This document shows, piece by piece, positions 62,853-64,000 of a stretch of DNA of 64,000 bases (positions are counted from its first letter, which is position 1; the number at the start of each line of letters is the position of its first letter). The DNA lies in the NCBI GenBank assembly GCA_001661245.1, contig KV454014.1, positions 28,668 through 92,667 of the forward strand, given 5' to 3'. This DNA is from Pachysolen tannophilus NRRL Y-2460 (taxonomy: Eukaryota; Ascomycota; Pichiomycetes; Alaninales; Pachysolenaceae). Position numbers and translations under genes: made by a program. Under the pieces are notes generated by a model, which was not told the DNA's origin, ran no database searches, and saw nothing but the letters and a program-made list of their open reading frames with translations.

Positions 62853-63884
62853 ATGAATAGTTTTTGGGCTTCGACTTCGTCTTCGTCATCGAATAAGTCA
62901 AATATTCGGGACTCAGAGATAGACTCTTCTTTTAATTCGGCTGTTGAGAGACAATTTTCCGAGGACGTTTCCACTGCCGTTGCAGCTGCTGTTCATGCTC
63001 TGCCTAGTGCACAACACGAAAAAATTCGTAAAGAAGCTCAACAAAAGATTCAGCAGATGTTCCCCGTGAATTCGAGTGCTGGAATGGGTGCCGGAATGGG
63101 TGCCGGAATGAATTCAGGAATGGGTGCTCCGGTATCGACAGCCGTATCTGTTGCCGCATCTGCTCCTCCGTCTAACTCTACGTCTACATCTGGTTCTGGC
63201 TCTGGCTCTGGGTCCGGATCTGGATCCGGGTCTGCACCTGCAACGCTAATGGATTTGGGTAGTGATAATACTTCTACAGGTACGAATGTTGGTAACAATT
63301 CTAATGCTAATGCTAATGCTAATACAATTACAAATACTTCTGCAAATAATAATGGGAACCGGATTCAGCCGTACAATATAAATCCGACTTTCCAGCAACA
63401 GATTGATGAACAAAGACATCATTTGTTAAATCCGGGGACAAATAATAATGATCAGGCTAGCAACCACCATCACCATCACCATCAACAGCAGCAACAACAA
63501 CAGCAACAACAACAGCAGTCTCAGGAAATGGCGCCTTTACTATATAAGAATAAACAATTGGCAAATACCAAAAGAGCAGCACAAAATAGAAATGCTCAGC
63601 GGGCTTTCAGATTAAGAAGAGAACAACATTTAAAAGAATTGGAACAAAGAGTTGGGGAAGTAGATGGCTTAAAACAAGCAATCAATGGCTTGAGAGAAGA
63701 AAATTCTCAATTGAGAGATTATATCTTGACATTACAAAGTAAATTATTAGAATATGAAAATAACAATGGTACTAAAATTCTGTCATCTGATTTGGGACAT
63801 AACATCCCAGGTTTCAGTAATAGTAATACTAGAATTAGAGATGAAAATATTAATCAAAACCTTTTAGGTGAAAAGAAAAAATAA
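62853..63884 (+). CDS. bZIP transcription factor (Yap/Pap1-like basic region)
   Basis: 343 residues. The basic region KRAAQNRNAQRAFRLRREQH (about 247-266) carries NxxAQxxFR, the signature of the fungal Yap/Pap1 group. A leucine zipper follows (LKELEQRVGEVDGLKQAING and onward), with heptad Leu/Val/Ile to about residue 305. The N-terminus is Ser-rich with an acidic patch. Then come Gly-Met and Ser-Gly repeats (bases about 63076-63235), an Asn/Ala stretch, and a His tract followed by a Gln tract (63466-63520). No cysteine-rich c-CRD like that of Yap1 is seen, so the oxidative-stress sensor function of Yap1 is not supported. Target genes are unknown. Confidence 0.88.
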   Translation: MNSFWASTSSSSSNKSNIRDSEIDSSFNSAVERQFSEDVSTAVAAAVHALPSAQHEKIRKEAQQKIQQMFPVNSSAGMGAGMGAGMNSGMGAPVSTAVSVAASAPPSNSTSTSGSGSGSGSGSGSGSAPATLMDLGSDNTSTGTNVGNNSNANANANTITNTSANNNGNRIQPYNINPTFQQQIDEQRHHLLNPGTNNNDQASNHHHHHHQQQQQQQQQQQQSQEMAPLLYKNKQLANTKRAAQNRNAQRAFRLRREQHLKELEQRVGEVDGLKQAINGLREENSQLRDYILTLQSKLLEYENNNGTKILSSDLGHNIPGFSNSNTRIRDENINQNLLGEKKK

Positions 63885-63940
63885 GTTCTTTATATTCCGT
63901 TTATCTGTTTTTATTAATGGCTTTTTTTTTTTTTTTTTCT

Positions 63941-63965
63941 TTTTCTTTCTTTCTTTCTTTCTTTA
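63941..63965. repeat. (TTTC)n tetranucleotide repeat
   Basis: About five TTTC units in the 3' flank of the bZIP gene, next to a long T tract (63921-63938). Confidence 0.8.
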
Positions 63966-64000
63966 GTTTTTAATTACGTTAATTTTTTAAATTTACTAAA

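Overview
This is nuclear DNA from a budding yeast (Saccharomycotina). It is strongly AT-rich, with compact intergenic regions and single-copy genes on both strands. The few introns are short and carry GTAAGT/GTATGT-type donors and TACTAAC-like branch sites. Most proteins have clear Saccharomyces cerevisiae orthologues, and short blocks of gene order match that species. CTG codons fall in hydrophobic or membrane contexts, which fits leucine and argues against a CTG-Ser species. I cannot name the species. A single 'n' at 43294 shows that this is draft assembly sequence.

Layout. 1-4.7 kb: the 3' part of a cystathionine gamma-synthase-family gene, an endonuclease/exonuclease/phosphatase-fold protein, and a CaMK-type kinase. 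4.7-7.6 kb: ADE2, broken by what looks like a 736-bp inversion (about 6859-7594), so its last 98 codons lie on the opposite strand. 7.7-18 kb: UBP2, HRQ1 and APL1. 18.5-26 kb: MHO1, SUI2, VTA1 (one intron) and a CAF120/SKG3-type PH protein. 26-32 kb: a long promoter region with a perfect 56-bp palindrome, then APS3 (two introns), CBP4, CTR2 (one intron), an RNA pseudouridine synthase and an unrecognised gene. 32-44 kb: SSK1, BBC1 and GCN2. 44-52.5 kb: a GH18 chitinase-like protein, an ethanolamine/choline kinase, DPP1, ZIP1 (introns, with a URS1-like site upstream) and a glutaredoxin-like protein. 52.7-64 kb: a VPS9-domain Rab GEF, an unrecognised single-membrane-span protein, BEM1, an unrecognised low-complexity protein and a bZIP factor.

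Functional groups. The genes are ordinary cellular functions and not one pathway. Translation and stress control is represented by SUI2 and its kinase GCN2 plus SSK1. Trafficking is represented by APL1 (AP-2), APS3 (AP-3), VTA1 and the VPS9 GEF. Cortical actin and polarity are represented by BBC1 and BEM1, phospholipid metabolism by DPP1 and EKI1, and meiosis by ZIP1. Blocks shared with S. cerevisiae (order recalled from memory) are ADE2-UBP2, APL1-SUI2-MHO1, VTA1-SKG3, APS3-BBC1, and GCN2-DPP1-ZIP1-glutaredoxin.

Most unusual observations: the ADE2 inversion, the 56-bp palindrome, runs of back-to-back 13-16-bp tandem duplications in intergenic DNA, GCGCA-rich intergenic islands, and the ZIP1 exon/intron layout with a frame-neutral middle exon. 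I found no tRNA, rRNA, CRISPR array or intact transposon. I found no convincing undescribed multi-gene system.
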